A stretch of 64,000 bases of DNA from Amphibalanus amphitrite (GCF_019059575.1 NW_024882029.1:124001-188000), one strand, 5' to 3'; numbered from the stretch's first letter, positions 23,983-37,094 are shown. Translations and numbers: made by a program. The notes: generated from the sequence alone by a model not told the origin.

Positions 23983-24876
23983 TTAACCCTCGCATGTGTA
24001 GGGGGGGGGGGTCGGATGGACCCCCCCCCCATGGTTTTTCGCAAATAACTCGCGTAAAAAGCGGCCGATCGCGACGAAACTTTCAGTACCCTCGCATTGA
24101 TCAATTTTACACCTACCCTGAAAATTTCATGACCCTGACCCAAATGACCTTTGACCTGTGACCTCTTTTCCGAGACCATGTTTGGCCGGAATCGCGATTT
24201 CGCGTATGTCGGCTGGCACTAGCCGCGTGTTTGCAAGCTTTTCGTGGTTTCAAACGTTCAAACATGTGATTTGATGTTACTCCCGTGTGTGTCAAGGTCA
24301 CCTGAAGGTCAGGTCAGGTCATTGACCTTTGGTGACCTCGGGTGACCTCGGTTCACTTTTTCGAGTTTTACATGTTTCTAGGCTAGTTTTTGGAGCTGAA
24401 TTCGAATTTAGCAACCATTTGAACATTTACGAAGTAGTTTTGGTGACTTCGTAACATGTTACGAAGCTGTCAGAGGCGGTTGACACGTACTACGAATACC
24501 CGTCACGACGCCTACTGGTTGACCTGACCTGACCTGACCCGACCTGGTCTAAATGCTTCAAGACATCATCTGTGATCAAAACTAACACGATATTCGTGAT
24601 CAGCACCCCGAAAAACCCCTTAGCAGCCACACTTTACGACTTTCTAACAGGTCCCGATTTTCCCGACTTTGGGTCATTGACCTGACCTGGAAGGTCAACC
24701 AATGACCTAGGACCTTAAAATTGGGTATCATCGGCTTCCTCTCGTCACGGGCAACACGCTCGTTTTTTTCGCGAAGCTCTAGCTCGATCAGGGGCCAAAC
24801 GGCAAGGGGGGGTCCAACCGACCCCCCCCCCCTACACATTAGAAGCTGGCAAACGCCGCACACATGCGAGGGTTAA
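23983..24876. mobile_element. GT-3: TTAA-flanked element with G-run palindromes
   Basis: 894 bp. It starts TTAACCCTCGCATGTGTA plus a G-run and ends with a C-run, then ACACATGCGAGGGTTAA. The 13-base end CCCTCGCATGTGT is perfect. The right end has an extra segment of about 24 bases containing a second partial copy of the end, ACACATTAG. The core between G- and C-runs is TCGGATGGA on the left and TCCAACCGA on the right, inverse at 8 of 9 positions. Interior TGACCT/AGGTCA words are dense at 24120-24160, 24290-24350 and 24515-24545. No transposase. Confidence 0.88.
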
Positions 24877-25479
24877 ACATAGTGGTAAAATGTGACCAGC
24901 GATTTATATGTACATGCAGTTTGATTTTTTAGTTGCTTTTTAGATGGTTTCTTATTTTAAGTTAAACACCAAATTGAATCATTTGACTATTTATATGTGT
25001 GTACAGCGAACAAGTACCACTGTAACATTATCTCAAGTGAAGTCATATGTAGGTCTTTGCGCGGATTCGCGAACATCATTGGATGAATTTTACAATAAAT
25101 CATAAAAGAGTTCAAAAATCCGGGTGCTAGAGAAATTCAAAATTGAACAAGGACTACCATTTTTTTTAATTCAACTATTTCATCTTGAATCAGTGTGTAA
25201 AGGACTGTCCGTTTAGACCCTCCCAACCCCCATGCCTCAGCAGCGGCTCCGCTGGCACCACACCGGTCTCTGCGGGGCTCACCTGGCGATTGTTGGCGAA
25301 CGGCGCGGTCGGACGGGCTCTGCTGGCTGACCTTTCCACACTGAGACGGCACACCTACTGACACGGGTCACGGCGAGCGCCACGCTTTAACACGTGTCGC
25401 CGCTGACGTCACGTACTGCACGTGGTGGCCGCGCCCTGCCGCCGGCGACGCGACGCGGTCGAGCGGGACGTCGCGGCCG
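24877..25479. other. Unassigned
   Basis: AT-rich, then GC-rich from about 25200. No supported gene. Confidence 0.3.
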
Positions 25480-25850
25480 GCAGACGGGTGTGACCTGCCT
25501 GAGGGGTGTGACCTGCCTGAGGGGTGTGACCTGCCTGGGGGACAGAGGGGTGTGACCTGCCAGTGGGGTGTGACCTGCACGATGGGACAGACGGATGTGA
25601 CCTGCCTGAGGCGGCCGGCAGAGGCATGTGACCTGCCCGAGGGATGTGACTTACGCGGGGGGGGGGGGGGACAGAGGGATGTGACCTGCCTGAGGGCTAT
25701 GACCTGCCCGAGGGAATCGGCAGAGGGGTGTGACCTGCCTGAGAGGACAGAGGGATGTGACCTGCCTGAGGGCTATGACCTGCCCGAGGGAAATGGATTG
25801 TAACCTGCTCGAGGGAAATGGATTGTGACCTGCCCAGGAGGACTACCAGC
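25480..25850 (+). repeat. Minisatellite of TGTGACCTGCC(T/C)GAGGG
   Basis: About 15-17 variable-length units built on GGTGTGACCTGCCTGAGG, with interspersed GGACAGAGGGA and a G-run at 25659-25670. Every unit contains TGACCT, the complement of AGGTCA. Open frames through it are artefacts. Confidence 0.92.
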
Positions 25851-27160
25851 CGTCAGGGGGATGTCCATCTACCTCCTATTTTTATCTGCGTGTTCGCTTT
25901 TGAACACTTACCTGAGAGCATAATTTATTTATTATTTATTTATTTTTCGGTTCACCCGACAACCACAAACAAGTGGGCATTACGACGTGAACTGAAAAAG
26001 CACAGATAAAAACACTGCCTCGCGCAGTTCGCACATTTCATATCATAATATTGTTAATTAAAGGGATGCAACCTCCATATCAATAATCATAACCTCCATA
26101 TCATATCAATAATCAAACTTAAAGGGATGCAGCCTCCCGGATGGGACTGCCAGGGATTGTCACGAGGACTATTTGTCTCAAATAGACTTCACATCCTCGC
26201 CTTTTGTCTGATGATGATGCAAAATGCATCTTTATCAATTAGACGCTGATCTAAATGTCATTACTTGTTTACACCTCTCCACGTAAGGAACTAAATCGAT
26301 CATGTAGAATGCAAATGATATTAAGGACGCGAATAAAAGGGAACGCATAAAGTTCCTCAGCGTTATTATTCCAAGGTGGAATCAGAAATGAATCGATCAT
26401 TCATTTGCATTCCAAACTGGCGATTCTTAGCAAACTCTGCCGTTCGAGGCTCGTCGGCCGCGGACGCATTTTTCAGCCACTGATTGATAAAATGGTTTCG
26501 GCGCCCTGCAGCAGCTCACGTCAGCAAAGATTTGTCACGGCTGTTGGGTGTCTTCCCGACGTGTTATGTGGCGCTTATCGTTCTGCTTATCCCCAGCGCA
26601 TACTCGCCGCGGCATTATGCCGAGCACCGGGTTCGGATTAGTGAGGAGAGGATTAGCATCCCTCCCTGACCTGCACCAAAACCTGCTCCAGCCAGTGTCG
26701 TCCCATGAGCAGACCAGAGGTCAGTGTCCCTTGCATATATGTTTGGATGACAACCCGTTCGGTTTACATCAACATCCGTGCTGCTCTCCGGCTTCGCTTG
26801 GTCGTTGACTGGGAAGACATTCAATTATTCATTGGAAGTGAGATTTTTAACAGCTGATTTGCAAGAGTGGTGCTCGTATGATATGTGGTTTGACGATAGG
26901 CTGAAAATGTCATGCAACCGACGAGTACATTAGGATTCGTTACACAAAAATACTTCTTTATTCGTGTTTTATTTACTCTACGCACTGTTTTATAATATGT
27001 GACCAGAGCACTCTAAATGAACCTGAAACTGAAAGATTGGGGCTATCACTGAAGGGTCACTGTCAATATCTTCATATCATAAATTTATTTCAGGGTTGTA
27101 TTAGAAAATAATGTATGAAGAGGCTTTGCAGCGCAAACGGACAACTTCTAAGAAACACAA
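25851..27160. other. Unassigned, with a short direct duplication
   Basis: TTAAAGGGATGCAnCCTCC occurs twice (about 26057 and 26120). It resembles the AG-family terminus but lacks the rest. No supported gene. Confidence 0.35.
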
Positions 27161-27432
27161 GCCGTTTTCACGACGGCCATCTGGTACACATTTGGGTGCA
27201 GATTTGGTGCATATTTGGTCAAACTAAGTTCATTGCGTTTCTTAAAAGTTATCACTTGGGTTGCATTAGTTGCTTATATGCCTGATTTTTTCAAATATTA
27301 GACATTATTTTCGATTAAAACACTGAAATAAATTCGTGATATAAAGACATTCATTCTAAAAGAGATTTAGTGCAGATTTGGTCAAATTAGGATATTCGCC
27401 AGATGTAAACATTGATTCACCGTGAAAACGGC
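27161..27432. mobile_element. TA-flanked MITE, copy 2
   Basis: 272 bp. It shares both ends and the interior with the copy at 9943-10219, including GCCGTTTTCACGACGGCCAT at the left. The right end is followed by TA, while the left TA has mutated to AA. A further inverted scrap of the same interior (TTTGACCAAATCTGCAC) follows at 27440-27470. Confidence 0.8.
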
Positions 27433-27472
27433 TACAATGAAACTAATTTGACCAAATCTGCACATAATCATT

Positions 27473-28090
27473 TATACGCGTTGGAATCATGTAGGTATGT
27501 CGAGATATGGAGAAACAAGCGTCTAGCGCCCTCCTGTGCTGGTCAATCAATAAGGCAACCTGCATAGCGGTTATCACTTTTTCGCGTTGATCCCAACTGC
27601 TCTAAATATTCGTAGAAAAGTGAGTAGACCGCCTACCAGGAGACGAGGCCAACTGTGCCCAATCGCCTTGTCTCGGGTCAACCGATGAGTTAAGAGGTTT
27701 GTTCAAAATATCTTAGAAGACTTCGAAAAGAGATACAGTAATCATCATTAAAGGTGTTTTTGCTTACAGCTACTTGCCAGCTTACGTGAAGGTAAAAAAC
27801 GAAGCTAACTATTTGCTTGACTAGCGCAACCTGAGTGTCGGTTCATTGTATAATCATATTTTATCTTTATTGTTTTCTTGTATCTCATCTTAGTCTTTCT
27901 TATCCTAGTCTCCGAATCTCGACAGAAGTTAAGCCCCGAAAAGTCTTTTATTTTAAAAGCTACATCAGTACGGAAATGTGCAGATACAACCCCCACACAT
28001 TCACACCTCCCTTCACCGCAGCTCCTGTAATACGGCGCAATATCAACCAACCATGTCCTATTAGCACCCAACGCCCGCTCAGTGGCTAGC
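27473..28090. other. Unassigned
   Basis: No supported gene. Confidence 0.3.
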
Positions 28091-28610
28091 TTATGTGCAA
28101 AGTGTTGCGGTGTTTATGTGGTAACTCGGCGTGTCCATCTCAAGTTGCAAGTTGGAGCATTACATCGCGGACGTTTTCCGGCTCCCACGTGAACCCCCTC
28201 CCTCCCGTCGACCGCCGAGTTACCCACGATCGGACCGTCGCCGGCCGCCGGCGCCGGCGCCCCCAGCCATCACCGACCGCCGTCTCCAGGTGTGGTCTCG
28301 CGTGCGGTCCCGTATCTGCCGATCGGCCCGGCTGAGTTTGCCGTGGTGCAACTACCTGGCGTTGCAGCTGTGCGGTCATCGAGCCCGGTGCTCCACTGTA
28401 GCCGTATACCGGCGGCAGAGCGGAGGGCCGGGACTGGCGCTCCAGATCAGCCAGAGCTGTTGCGTCATCGGCCACCGCCCGCGGCTATGGACGAGGCGTG
28501 ACGTCACGCCGGTCAGTCCGGTGGGGAACACCTTGAGTGGGGATGAAGGACGGGGGCACGGGGGTGGGGGAGCGGGTCACCCGATTGGGACAGCGCAGAC
28601 GGCCTAGAAC
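28091..28610. other. GC-rich patch, unassigned
   Basis: GC-rich with overlapping open frames on both strands (up to 158 codons) that have no domain and arise from composition. Confidence 0.3.
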
Positions 28611-30520
28611 GACCTTCAGTCCGGGTGCTTAAAAGTGTTCGGCGCACATTTCCTCCTCTTGTCTCTGTGTGACCTATCGTTTGTGGCTTATTCCTAACGG
28701 GAAAACTCACTATCCTTGGTTCTGCGCGTTTATAACGAGGAAAAAGAGATGTCCTTAAGTGTTCAAAATCATATATCACAAAATATCTAGGCATATCTTC
28801 TCAGCATAAACCTTTTTTTGTCGGGGAATGGCAATGCAGCTGAAGAACATGAAAAGGCATTAGTGGGATCACATGGATATGTCATTCATGGAGTCATGGT
28901 GAGATGGCGGGAAAATGAAGTGCAGTTTTCATTGGAAGATGATGATCCGTGATCATGTCGCTGGATGCTCTTTGCTCATCGCTCATGGTTTGTAAAACAT
29001 ATCGAAATGTAAAGCAAAAAAAAACGAGAAATTGTAGGTAGGATTTACCCGAGTGTAAAACTTTTTTTACTTCCAATTCAAATCAAAGTTATACCTATGA
29101 CACGAATCTTGAGTAAAACTGAACACTTACCATCATCAACCCAATGCAACTATTTGCGGAAAACGATGCAATGGCCTTTGGCAGCCTAGTAACAGCGTTT
29201 TCACGGCACCCACGTCGGGCAGTGCCCATCTCCGCGTGACCCGACCTCGCAGCCGCCCCTGAACACCATCACCCAGAAACAAGACCGGTCTCTTTCGCCA
29301 TACGAACCATTATCGAGCGGCATTCCACGTTCCGTGTGGCCAGGATTCCAGGCCACGGTTTATTGTAGACGGCTCCGCCACCCTATCCTTCATCGGTGGC
29401 TCCCTTGGTTTGACCACGAGCTCCCGTAAGCTCGACAGCAGCCGGCTGTCGATAAGTTGCACCCGTAAATTTGCGTGATGAGCCATCTCCATGCGAATGT
29501 GTCACGATACACCTTCCCGTTAGCTTGCCGTGAGCCATGGCCCCTGAGTTTAGACGGCCGATAGAGCCGCTCAGACATCCCGTTCCGTTACAGTTTTGTG
29601 TGAGGGGTGGGCGAGGTGAGGGCTGGGCCTTTGTGAATAACGAGCGACGAGCCATGTTGATGAAAGAACTGGGGAGAGTTTGTCGCCACTTGGTCAAGGG
29701 CGACAAGTCCCACCCAGCTGGCGGCGTTCCACAGTGGCACATTACACCCCAACAACTCCTCGTGAAGGGGAGAAAAGACGCCCGATTCCGGCTCACATTT
29801 AGTTCATTGTGTCCTGGATGGGGGTATTTTGGTGGTCAAAGTGTCTCCTTTATTCTCTTGATTGCACCATGGGGGAAATGAAAGCACGCTCACTATTTTT
29901 AACGGATAAGTCTGCTGTTATTTTATAGACTTTAACACATAGCTCGGCACATACCTCGGGGCTTTAACACTTATATTTCATGGTTATTGTGTCCAAGGAA
30001 GTTCGTTGTAGAATGTCACACAGTGCTACATGCGAGGAACGTGTCAGGCATACCTAGCTTTTGGATGCCGCAACACTGCCTTGCATGAATCCTTGGAAGC
30101 CTGATTTAAGTGTGTCTCCCCAGTTCTCGTCATCGTGTATTTCTCCAATGGTCAGTTTCTTTCATGAATGGGGAGTCCTTACCTTCTTCAGTTTTATTTC
30201 TTTTAAACGACCGAGGTATTCAAGTCAGCACTTAATGCCTGCACTGCAGACATTAGAGCGAAGTGAATGCTTATGTATTACATGCCTTGGTATTATCTTG
30301 CGAATCATGTTTAAGACAAAGTCGTTTTGAAGTGCGTTTAGCTACTTCTTCAATTTCAGTACATTGAACCTTAGGTAGGAAGATCGAACCATTGAGATGT
30401 GACTGTATGTCTTTGGCATTCTTGATAATGAAGATCGACGCTACGGTAACTATAACGCATGATATTTGCCATGTTGACTAGATGATCTAATTTATCATGG
30501 ATAGAGGTCAAAGTGGGCAA
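28611..30520. other. Unassigned
   Basis: Mixed composition. Open frames at 29383-29881 occur on both strands and are not supported. No transposon ends recognised. Confidence 0.3.
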
Positions 30521-30524
30521 CTTA

Positions 30525-32580
30525 GGCCGGGGGGATCCAAGGCGTCGCAAGTCCATTTACGACACGTCGCAAGTTACGACACATGTCCCGTCGCAAGTTG
30601 TGTCGTAGCGAAAAAGGAGGGATGTTGAGGAAAGAGGGGTTTGTCGGAGGATACGACAGAACGTAGCTGCGACAAGGTTTAAATACCCGCTTTACTCGAG
30701 AATTTAAAAGGCTACACGATCAGCTGATCCCGTAGTAAGCGTCAGCAAGGTCGAAAACTCTATCAAGCATAAAGGAACATTCGCCCTTCTGGTTTGCGAG
30801 CTTATGAGACAGCCAGTTCAAGCATGTTCTCTGATTCTGAAGCTTTGTCTCAACTGGGTGACTTGTGGTTGCTAACGCTCACGTGAGTTGCCATGAATTT
30901 TGGGATCGATCACAGGAGATTCGTGGCGCTATAGGGCATCTAGAAGCGATGCTTTAGAAGAAATGAGTTAAGAGAGTATGAGGTCACAGAGAGTTAGTAG
31001 AGTTGGAGGTTGAGGTCACAATTGGAAGTTACAGAGGTCATCTGGGACACTTCAGGTCACGGAGGTCAACTTGGGGTCATCACAGAGCTCAATTGGAGAC
31101 CACGGAAGTAATCTGAGACGCGTCAGGTCACAGAAGGCAACTTGGGGGCTCGTCAGGTTACAGAGGTCAACTCGGGGTCATCACAGAGCTCAATTGGGGG
31201 TCATCTGGGACACGCCAGGTCACAGAGGTCAGCTTGAGGTCATCAAAGAGCTCAATTGGAGGTCACGGAGGTCATCTGGGACACGTCAAGTCACAGAGGT
31301 CAACTTGGGGTCATCACAGAGCTCAATTAAAGGTCATGGCGGTTATCTGGGGCACATCAGGTCAGATAGGTCAGCTTGGAGTCATCAGAGGGGTCACTTA
31401 GAGGTTACAGAGGTCATATGGGACACGTCAGGTCGCAGAGGTCAACTTGAGATCATCACAGAGCTCAATTGGAGGTCACGGAGGTCATCTGGGACACGTC
31501 AGGTTACAGAGGTCAACTTGGGGTCATCACAGAGCTCAATTGGAGGTCATCTGGGACACGTCAGGTCACAGAGGTCAACTTGGGGTCACCACAGAGCTCT
31601 ATTGGAGATCACGCAGGTCATCTGTGACACGTCAGGCTACAGAGGTCAACTTGGGGTCATCACAGAGCTCAATTGGAGGTCATCTGGGACACATCAGGTC
31701 ACAGAGGTCAGCTTGGAGTCATCAGAGAGCTCAATTGGAGGTCACGGAGGTCATCTGGGACACTTCAGGTAACAGAGGTCAACTTGGGGTCATCACAGAG
31801 CTCTATTGGAGGTCATGGGGGTCATCAAGGGACACGTCAGGTCACAGAGGTCAACTTGGGGTCATCACAGAGCTCTATTGGAGGTCACGGAGGTCATCTG
31901 GGACACGTCAGGTTACAGAGGTCAACTTGGGGTCATCACAAAGCTCAATTGGAGGTCATCTGGGACACGTCAGGTCACAGAGGTCAACTTGGGGTCATCA
32001 CAGAGATCAATTCGAGGTCATGGGGGTCATCTGGGACACATCGTTTTTAGAATTTGGAGAATCTTTTGGGGGATGCCCCTCGCAACGTCCACGACCGCCT
32101 TTCTGGATTCGCCAGTAGTTGCTGGAATGGTGTTAGGCTACTTCATATCCATGAATACCCCAATAAATGTGAATATAACATATTATGCACCATGTTCAAC
32201 ACTCTCGCTGGCGCGGATTGAGGCCTCATAGACGAACCGTTGGTCCTTGCTTTATAACTCGCGTTAGCGGCAACGGATTGCAACGAAATTTTCAGGATCT
32301 CAAGTTTCAACAATTTTCCACGTACCATGCAAATTTCGTGACCATGACCCCAATGACCTGTGACCTGTGACCTCTCCCTCAAGGCCATATTAACTTGCGA
32401 CACAACTTACGACTGCTATTTCAAATTCGTAAGTTGTGTCGTAAATCAGGCACTTTGCGATAGACTTTACTTCTTAAGTAACGCTACTCATCAATTGATC
32501 CCTCCAAAAACGACTTACTACACAACTTGCGACACGTCGCAGCTGCGACGAGGCTTACGACGCTCTGGATCCCCCCAGCC
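30525..32580. mobile_element. Harbinger-like element carrying a minisatellite
   Basis: 2,056 bp with inverted ends. The left end is GGCCGGGGGGATCCA and the right end is the complement of GGCTGGGGGGATCCA. Flanks are TTA on both sides (or CTTAG if the ends are read two bases shorter). Sub-terminal words GTCGCAAG, GTCGTAAG and TTGTGTCGTA repeat in both orientations within about 90 bases of each end. A 3-bp TTA/TAA target is typical of PIF/Harbinger. No transposase is present. The interior has the AGGTCA minisatellite, then at 32230-32390 a piece similar to the GT-3 interior. Confidence 0.65.
31010..32045 (+). repeat. AGGTCA minisatellite, 60-75 bp unit
   Basis: About 14 units built on TCACAGAGGTCAACTTGGGG, then ATCACAGAGCTCAATTGG, then AGGTCATCTGGGACACGTC. 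Some units add ACGGAGGTC. It is repeatedly open in several frames, so it yields long false proteins. Each unit carries several AGGTCA or GGGTCA words, often as AGGTCA-nnn-AGGTCA. Confidence 0.95.
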
Positions 32581-33129
32581 TTAGTTTGTCATTTCACTGC
32601 CTAATTTGCATATTCTTGTAAGCAACCGGCGTCCTCATTCTTTCCACGATCGATTTGATGATTTATGAACTGATATTGCACGGCCCCATTTCGATTTTGT
32701 GTCACCAGCGAAGAAGCACTTTCCTTCAGATATGGAGGCTCTATTCTTCCTTTGACGTCACATTCTTTATGCAGCTAGATTGCGACGTTGATATAGGGCT
32801 GCCGGCGGGGCCAGTCTGGGCACTGACAAGGCCCGACATGCCGTGAAGTGGCCCAAATCCAGTAACTTACCGGGCCATTGTTACCCTGGACATGCTCCTT
32901 AGCTGTCTATCTACAGATTATTCGGGTCGCACTGGATAATGTGCTAATGACAAACCACAAAGACTTCGAATTGGCCTCACACTATATGATGCAATGATTG
33001 AAGTCTTTGGTTAGCGATAATTTTAGCATTACCTACTGGCCCTGACCCTAGTTCCTGTTCCCTGCATCTCCAGCTTTCCCAGCATATATTTTATTCGTTC
33101 GAATTCGTTCAATTATTCGTTCATTCGTT
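32581..33129. other. Unassigned
   Basis: No supported gene or element end. Confidence 0.3.
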
Positions 33130-33372
33130 CGAACTTTCGCGAGTCGAGGTGGCACGTATTTGTAGGAAGCCGACCTGCACTAGCCGTGACTCAGTGCAAT
33201 ACTTTCTTTGTTTTTATTTTATCCCATGTGTCAGTGTGTTATTGTATGTATGTATGTATAGTTGTATTTTGACAAGCGCTGCGCTGGTTTTATGTCGTGA
33301 CTGCACCTATTATTGGGCACGATGCCTGTTGGTGTTCTGGTGAATAAACATAAACATAAACATAAACATTTT
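33130..33372 (+). mobile_element. Probable LINE 3' end with (ATAAAC)n tail
   Basis: A stretch ending GGTGAATAAACATAAACATA and further ATAAAC units. Such short tandem tails mark the 3' ends of several non-LTR retrotransposons. No reverse transcriptase remains, and no target duplication was found. Confidence 0.45.
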
Positions 33373-35313
33373 TTCCAATTTTCACATCACACATGCTGAG
33401 GCATCCCTACTTGCTTCAGAAATGAAACTGAACATTGAGAGTATGCAACACATTACGCCATCTCAAATTAAACTTGAATACGTTTAGGGGAGGCGGTTCA
33501 TAAGTAAGTGATACCAATGTCAACTTCCCTTTGAATTAGGTGCTGATGGAAAGTAATTCGCATCAACTCTGACCCGAAACTGGCTGACCGTTTCCTTCAG
33601 AGTACGCATCAAATTTCATATTGCATTATATTTGATTGTCAGCTTCATCTCACCGATGTGGCGCCCGTTTTAAGTGCGTTTATCCAGAGCGCAGGGAACC
33701 AGCCCCCGCCCTGGTCTGGGTCGGCGCGTTCTGAGAAGGGTGGTTCCATCCGTTATGCCGCTCCCCGTGTGACCCTGACATGGAAGAAAGAGGGGCGAAT
33801 AAGCGGGCCATCCCTTCTCCGTGCTGAGTGCCGACCGGTGTTCGCTGATATACTGATCACGACCTTTGAACTGATCGTTGACTACTGAGCTGGCTCTGGC
33901 GGCCTAACTCTGACCGAACTGCCTCGGTGAGCGCTGATGGCTGGCCGCTAATCGTTAGCTTCCGAGACGCCTGGCTGCCTGCAATTGTGAATTTCACCAA
34001 TACACACCACCGACCGCCGACCGGTAGTGCCTTTTGCTGGTGCGTCCGTGCCGTCGTGTGACCCGGGTGACCTCTCGCCTGCGGTCTCTTCGTGGGGGGG
34101 GGGGCAGTCACGGCTGACCGCCACGGACCGGTGGCCTCGTGACAGTGCCGTGAGCGATCAGTTTCGCCAGCGAGCGCGGCCAGACTGCCCAGCGCTGCAA
34201 GGAAGATGTATGGCGTCTGCAAGCTTTGTTAGCGGTTCTATTTCTTAGCGGGAGCGAGCACGATCTGCTCAAGGTTATTGGATGTATAGAAGAACTGGCA
34301 ATATCCTTTCATACCTGTCCGCTATGGAGCCTGGCATTTAATATCCCCTGGCCCTTTTAAGCGTCACAAGGACTCTCCGGGGCTGGTCTCGGTATTTTGG
34401 GAAGCGTAAAATTGTTAGCCATGATAAAAATGTACTGTATAAAATTTCTTGCTATGATATACATACTTAGGCGCTGTATGTATATGGGACGAATTTGGTG
34501 ATTATTTGTAGTGCTCAAATCTAATCATTGATCAGCGTCGCCCTGCCACCACTCGTTCATGGCTTATTTAGCATAAAAAAATTGACGCCCGGCTCAAGAC
34601 ATGTCGGCACAACGGATCGAACGTCATGATAAATTACGTGTAGAACGGGATAATCCGAATGTGCGAAAGGCCATGCACGTTGCAAAATGCGTAGTCTCTC
34701 GCGAATCATAGCTCAAAGATGTGTTTGCGTGGAGTTCCTCCATTTAAAACTTTTAAGCCTCTTTATTAACTTCCCTTCCAGCTTCCCTTCCCTTCCATGT
34801 TACAATGACACGCAAAACTTATTTGTTGGCCAAATACAAACTTTCGCTGCGCCTACTGCCTACCTATAACTCCACTCTGACTTGTTATATGCTGCCTAGC
34901 TGAAATTATAACTAAGAAGCTTATGACATAATATAAACCACTAGGGTCGGTTGTAAAATAGCAAAATTGTAATTTGTAATACATGCAAACAACGTCTGAA
35001 TGCCAAATTACACATTACCATGCATTCCTAACATTTGGTTACCTTTCGCAGGCCGATTATTGGAGGGCACTATTGCGCTGAAATATGCACACTGTTGGCC
35101 CCGGCTGGTCGCCATTAATATGGATAAAATCGAAGGCCTGGACGGTCCGTCAGGCGATGATCGAGCCGTTGAGCACAGGGCTGGCGGCGCTGTGCCGAAA
35201 GGGGTCCAATGTCCATACCTGCAGGGACCCCATGAGTGGATGATTCAGAGGAGCTGCGCACGATTCATGCAGTATTAAGCAACAAATGCAAACATTTTGT
35301 ATTTTATTATATA
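33373..35313. other. Unassigned
   Basis: GC-rich at 33650-34240 with open frames on both strands, none recognisable. AT-rich after that. Confidence 0.3.
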
Positions 35314-36111
35314 CCGGGTGGCCCAAAAAAAACGTTCCGAACTTTGGAGGCCTATATCTCAAATTCGAGTGCAAATAACGAGCCAAAATTTTCATCAAGG
35401 GTGCGTCACTTCTTTGCGCATTGTTATGCCAAATTATAACACTGTACCATCATTTTCAATCCAGCCATCTTATGTTGAATTGAGTAAGACGTTTTTGCTT
35501 TTTTTGCCGATGTTGAACGGTAGTGATGATTGGCTTAGACGTACCAAGTGAGAAAAAATGGAAAAAGAGAACACGTGAATGAAACCAGCAAGTGTGTTGT
35601 TAGTTTAAATATTTTTGTCCCACTTATGTACCAAATATTCAAATACTGAGCCAAAATGGTGTTAATGGATGCCATTCGTTTTAACAAGTCCTGTTTCGAG
35701 CAGACGGAGTGGCACGGTGCATGGGTTACTGCTGATTGCCCTCCCTTCACGAAGATCAAACAGTAAATCGACCGAATAAGGAAAAAAGCTAGAGGGAATG
35801 TGTCACCCTGAGGCCTGAACTATCAATGAGACTAGTTGCCAGTAGCAGTCATGGCTGAAGGCTGTGGTGCCGAGATGGAAGTGGCCCGTTCACTCACATT
35901 TTTTAGTAAACATCTGAGCAAAAAAGTAATTTTTACATGGCATGCTAGAAACACAAACCGTTTAAAAAGTGATTGACCGAATAACATAAAAAGCATACCA
36001 TTTACTGTAAATGCATGCTGCATTGACTATTGGAAGTTTCAATGTTGTGTCTCTATCACTTTCTGAGAAATATTGATTTAAAGTTGGGAACGTTTTTTCT
36101 GGGCCACCCGG
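35314..36111. mobile_element. Tc1/mariner-like non-autonomous element
   Basis: 798 bp, flanked by TA on both sides. The inverted ends match at 30 of 32 positions and start CCGGGTGGCCCA. No intact transposase frame is present, so it is a deleted or MITE-type derivative. Confidence 0.85.
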
Positions 36112-37094
36112 TATTTTGCAATAAAAATTTGTAACTGCACTGCACAACAACTAGGCCTTGCGTTCTAGGTGACATGCAGTGACATTAAGTCATAGTATCG
36201 GTGCTTCTGCAATAGTGGCGACAGCAGCAAGACCCCTGAACACAATGAACACCCCTCCGTACCACCGTACCTTTAGCACCCTATCCGCACCTCCCCCTCG
36301 CCCCAGCTGTTGCCCTGATATCGTGACCGGGGCCCGTCTGACGCTGCCGGCAGCGGGTGTGGTCGGCCGCTCTGCAGTCTGCAGACTGCACACTGCACAG
36401 TCACCCGCCAGACAAACTGGAGCCCCGGCGGCCGGCGCTTCCAACGGCAGCGATCATGATTCCTGGCATCGGCTGGCGGCGGCGGGCTGGCCACCTGTGG
36501 GAGCGGCCGGCCGGAGGCAGCAGCAGCGGGCCGCACACCCGCCAGCGCCCGCTGACCCACACACAGACAGACTTTTACTTTCGGCACCTGCAGGCGGCAG
36601 ACCGAGTGGGGCTGGCCGCCCGGGACGGCCCCGTCCAAGGTCAGGAGCGAGCCGGGGCGGCGGCACCGGCCGGCGCCCGTAGGACACCGCCCCGGGGCAC
36701 GGCCGGCCGGCGCCGGATGGTACCGAGATGGTCAAGGTCAGCCACGTCCGCGGCCGGACGCACTGAGTGTGCGGGGAGTGGCGCAGGGGCATCTGCCTGG
36801 GTGACTGTCTGGTGTGTGTGTGGGGGGGGGAGGGGGAGTAACATGCCAGGGATTTCCCACGCATTAAGAGCATTGATCGTTAGCAATTTGCGCCAATTAT
36901 CACTTTATTTTATCAGCTTTTGGAGTAGTGTTGTCGACAGTCAACTTTATTCGATCGATCGCTTCCATGAGCTCGATTAGAAGTCTGTTATCTTTTGATA
37001 TGCATCATAAATGGTCGGAATAATCACCAGATGCGTTGCATCATCCAATGATTAATATATGTTTCGTATTCCCCGTCCACGAGCCAGTATTTGT
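36112..37094. other. Unassigned, GC-rich; contains 5' target repeat
   Basis: GC-rich at 36280-36830 with overlapping open frames on both strands, none with a domain. Positions 37082-37094 are the left copy of the 13-base target duplication of the retrotransposon that follows. Confidence 0.4.

Noticed and set aside
25480-25850. Possible CRISPR-like or coding repeat
   Set aside because: Units are contiguous and variable, without unique spacers. It is a minisatellite.
31071-32231. Open frames of up to 233 codons with repeated peptide motifs
   Set aside because: They are translations of the AGGTCA minisatellite. Several registers are open at once, so the openness comes from the repeat unit.
36179-36980. 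Open frames of 167 and 207 codons
   Set aside because: GC-rich DNA with equally long frames on the opposite strand and no recognisable domain.
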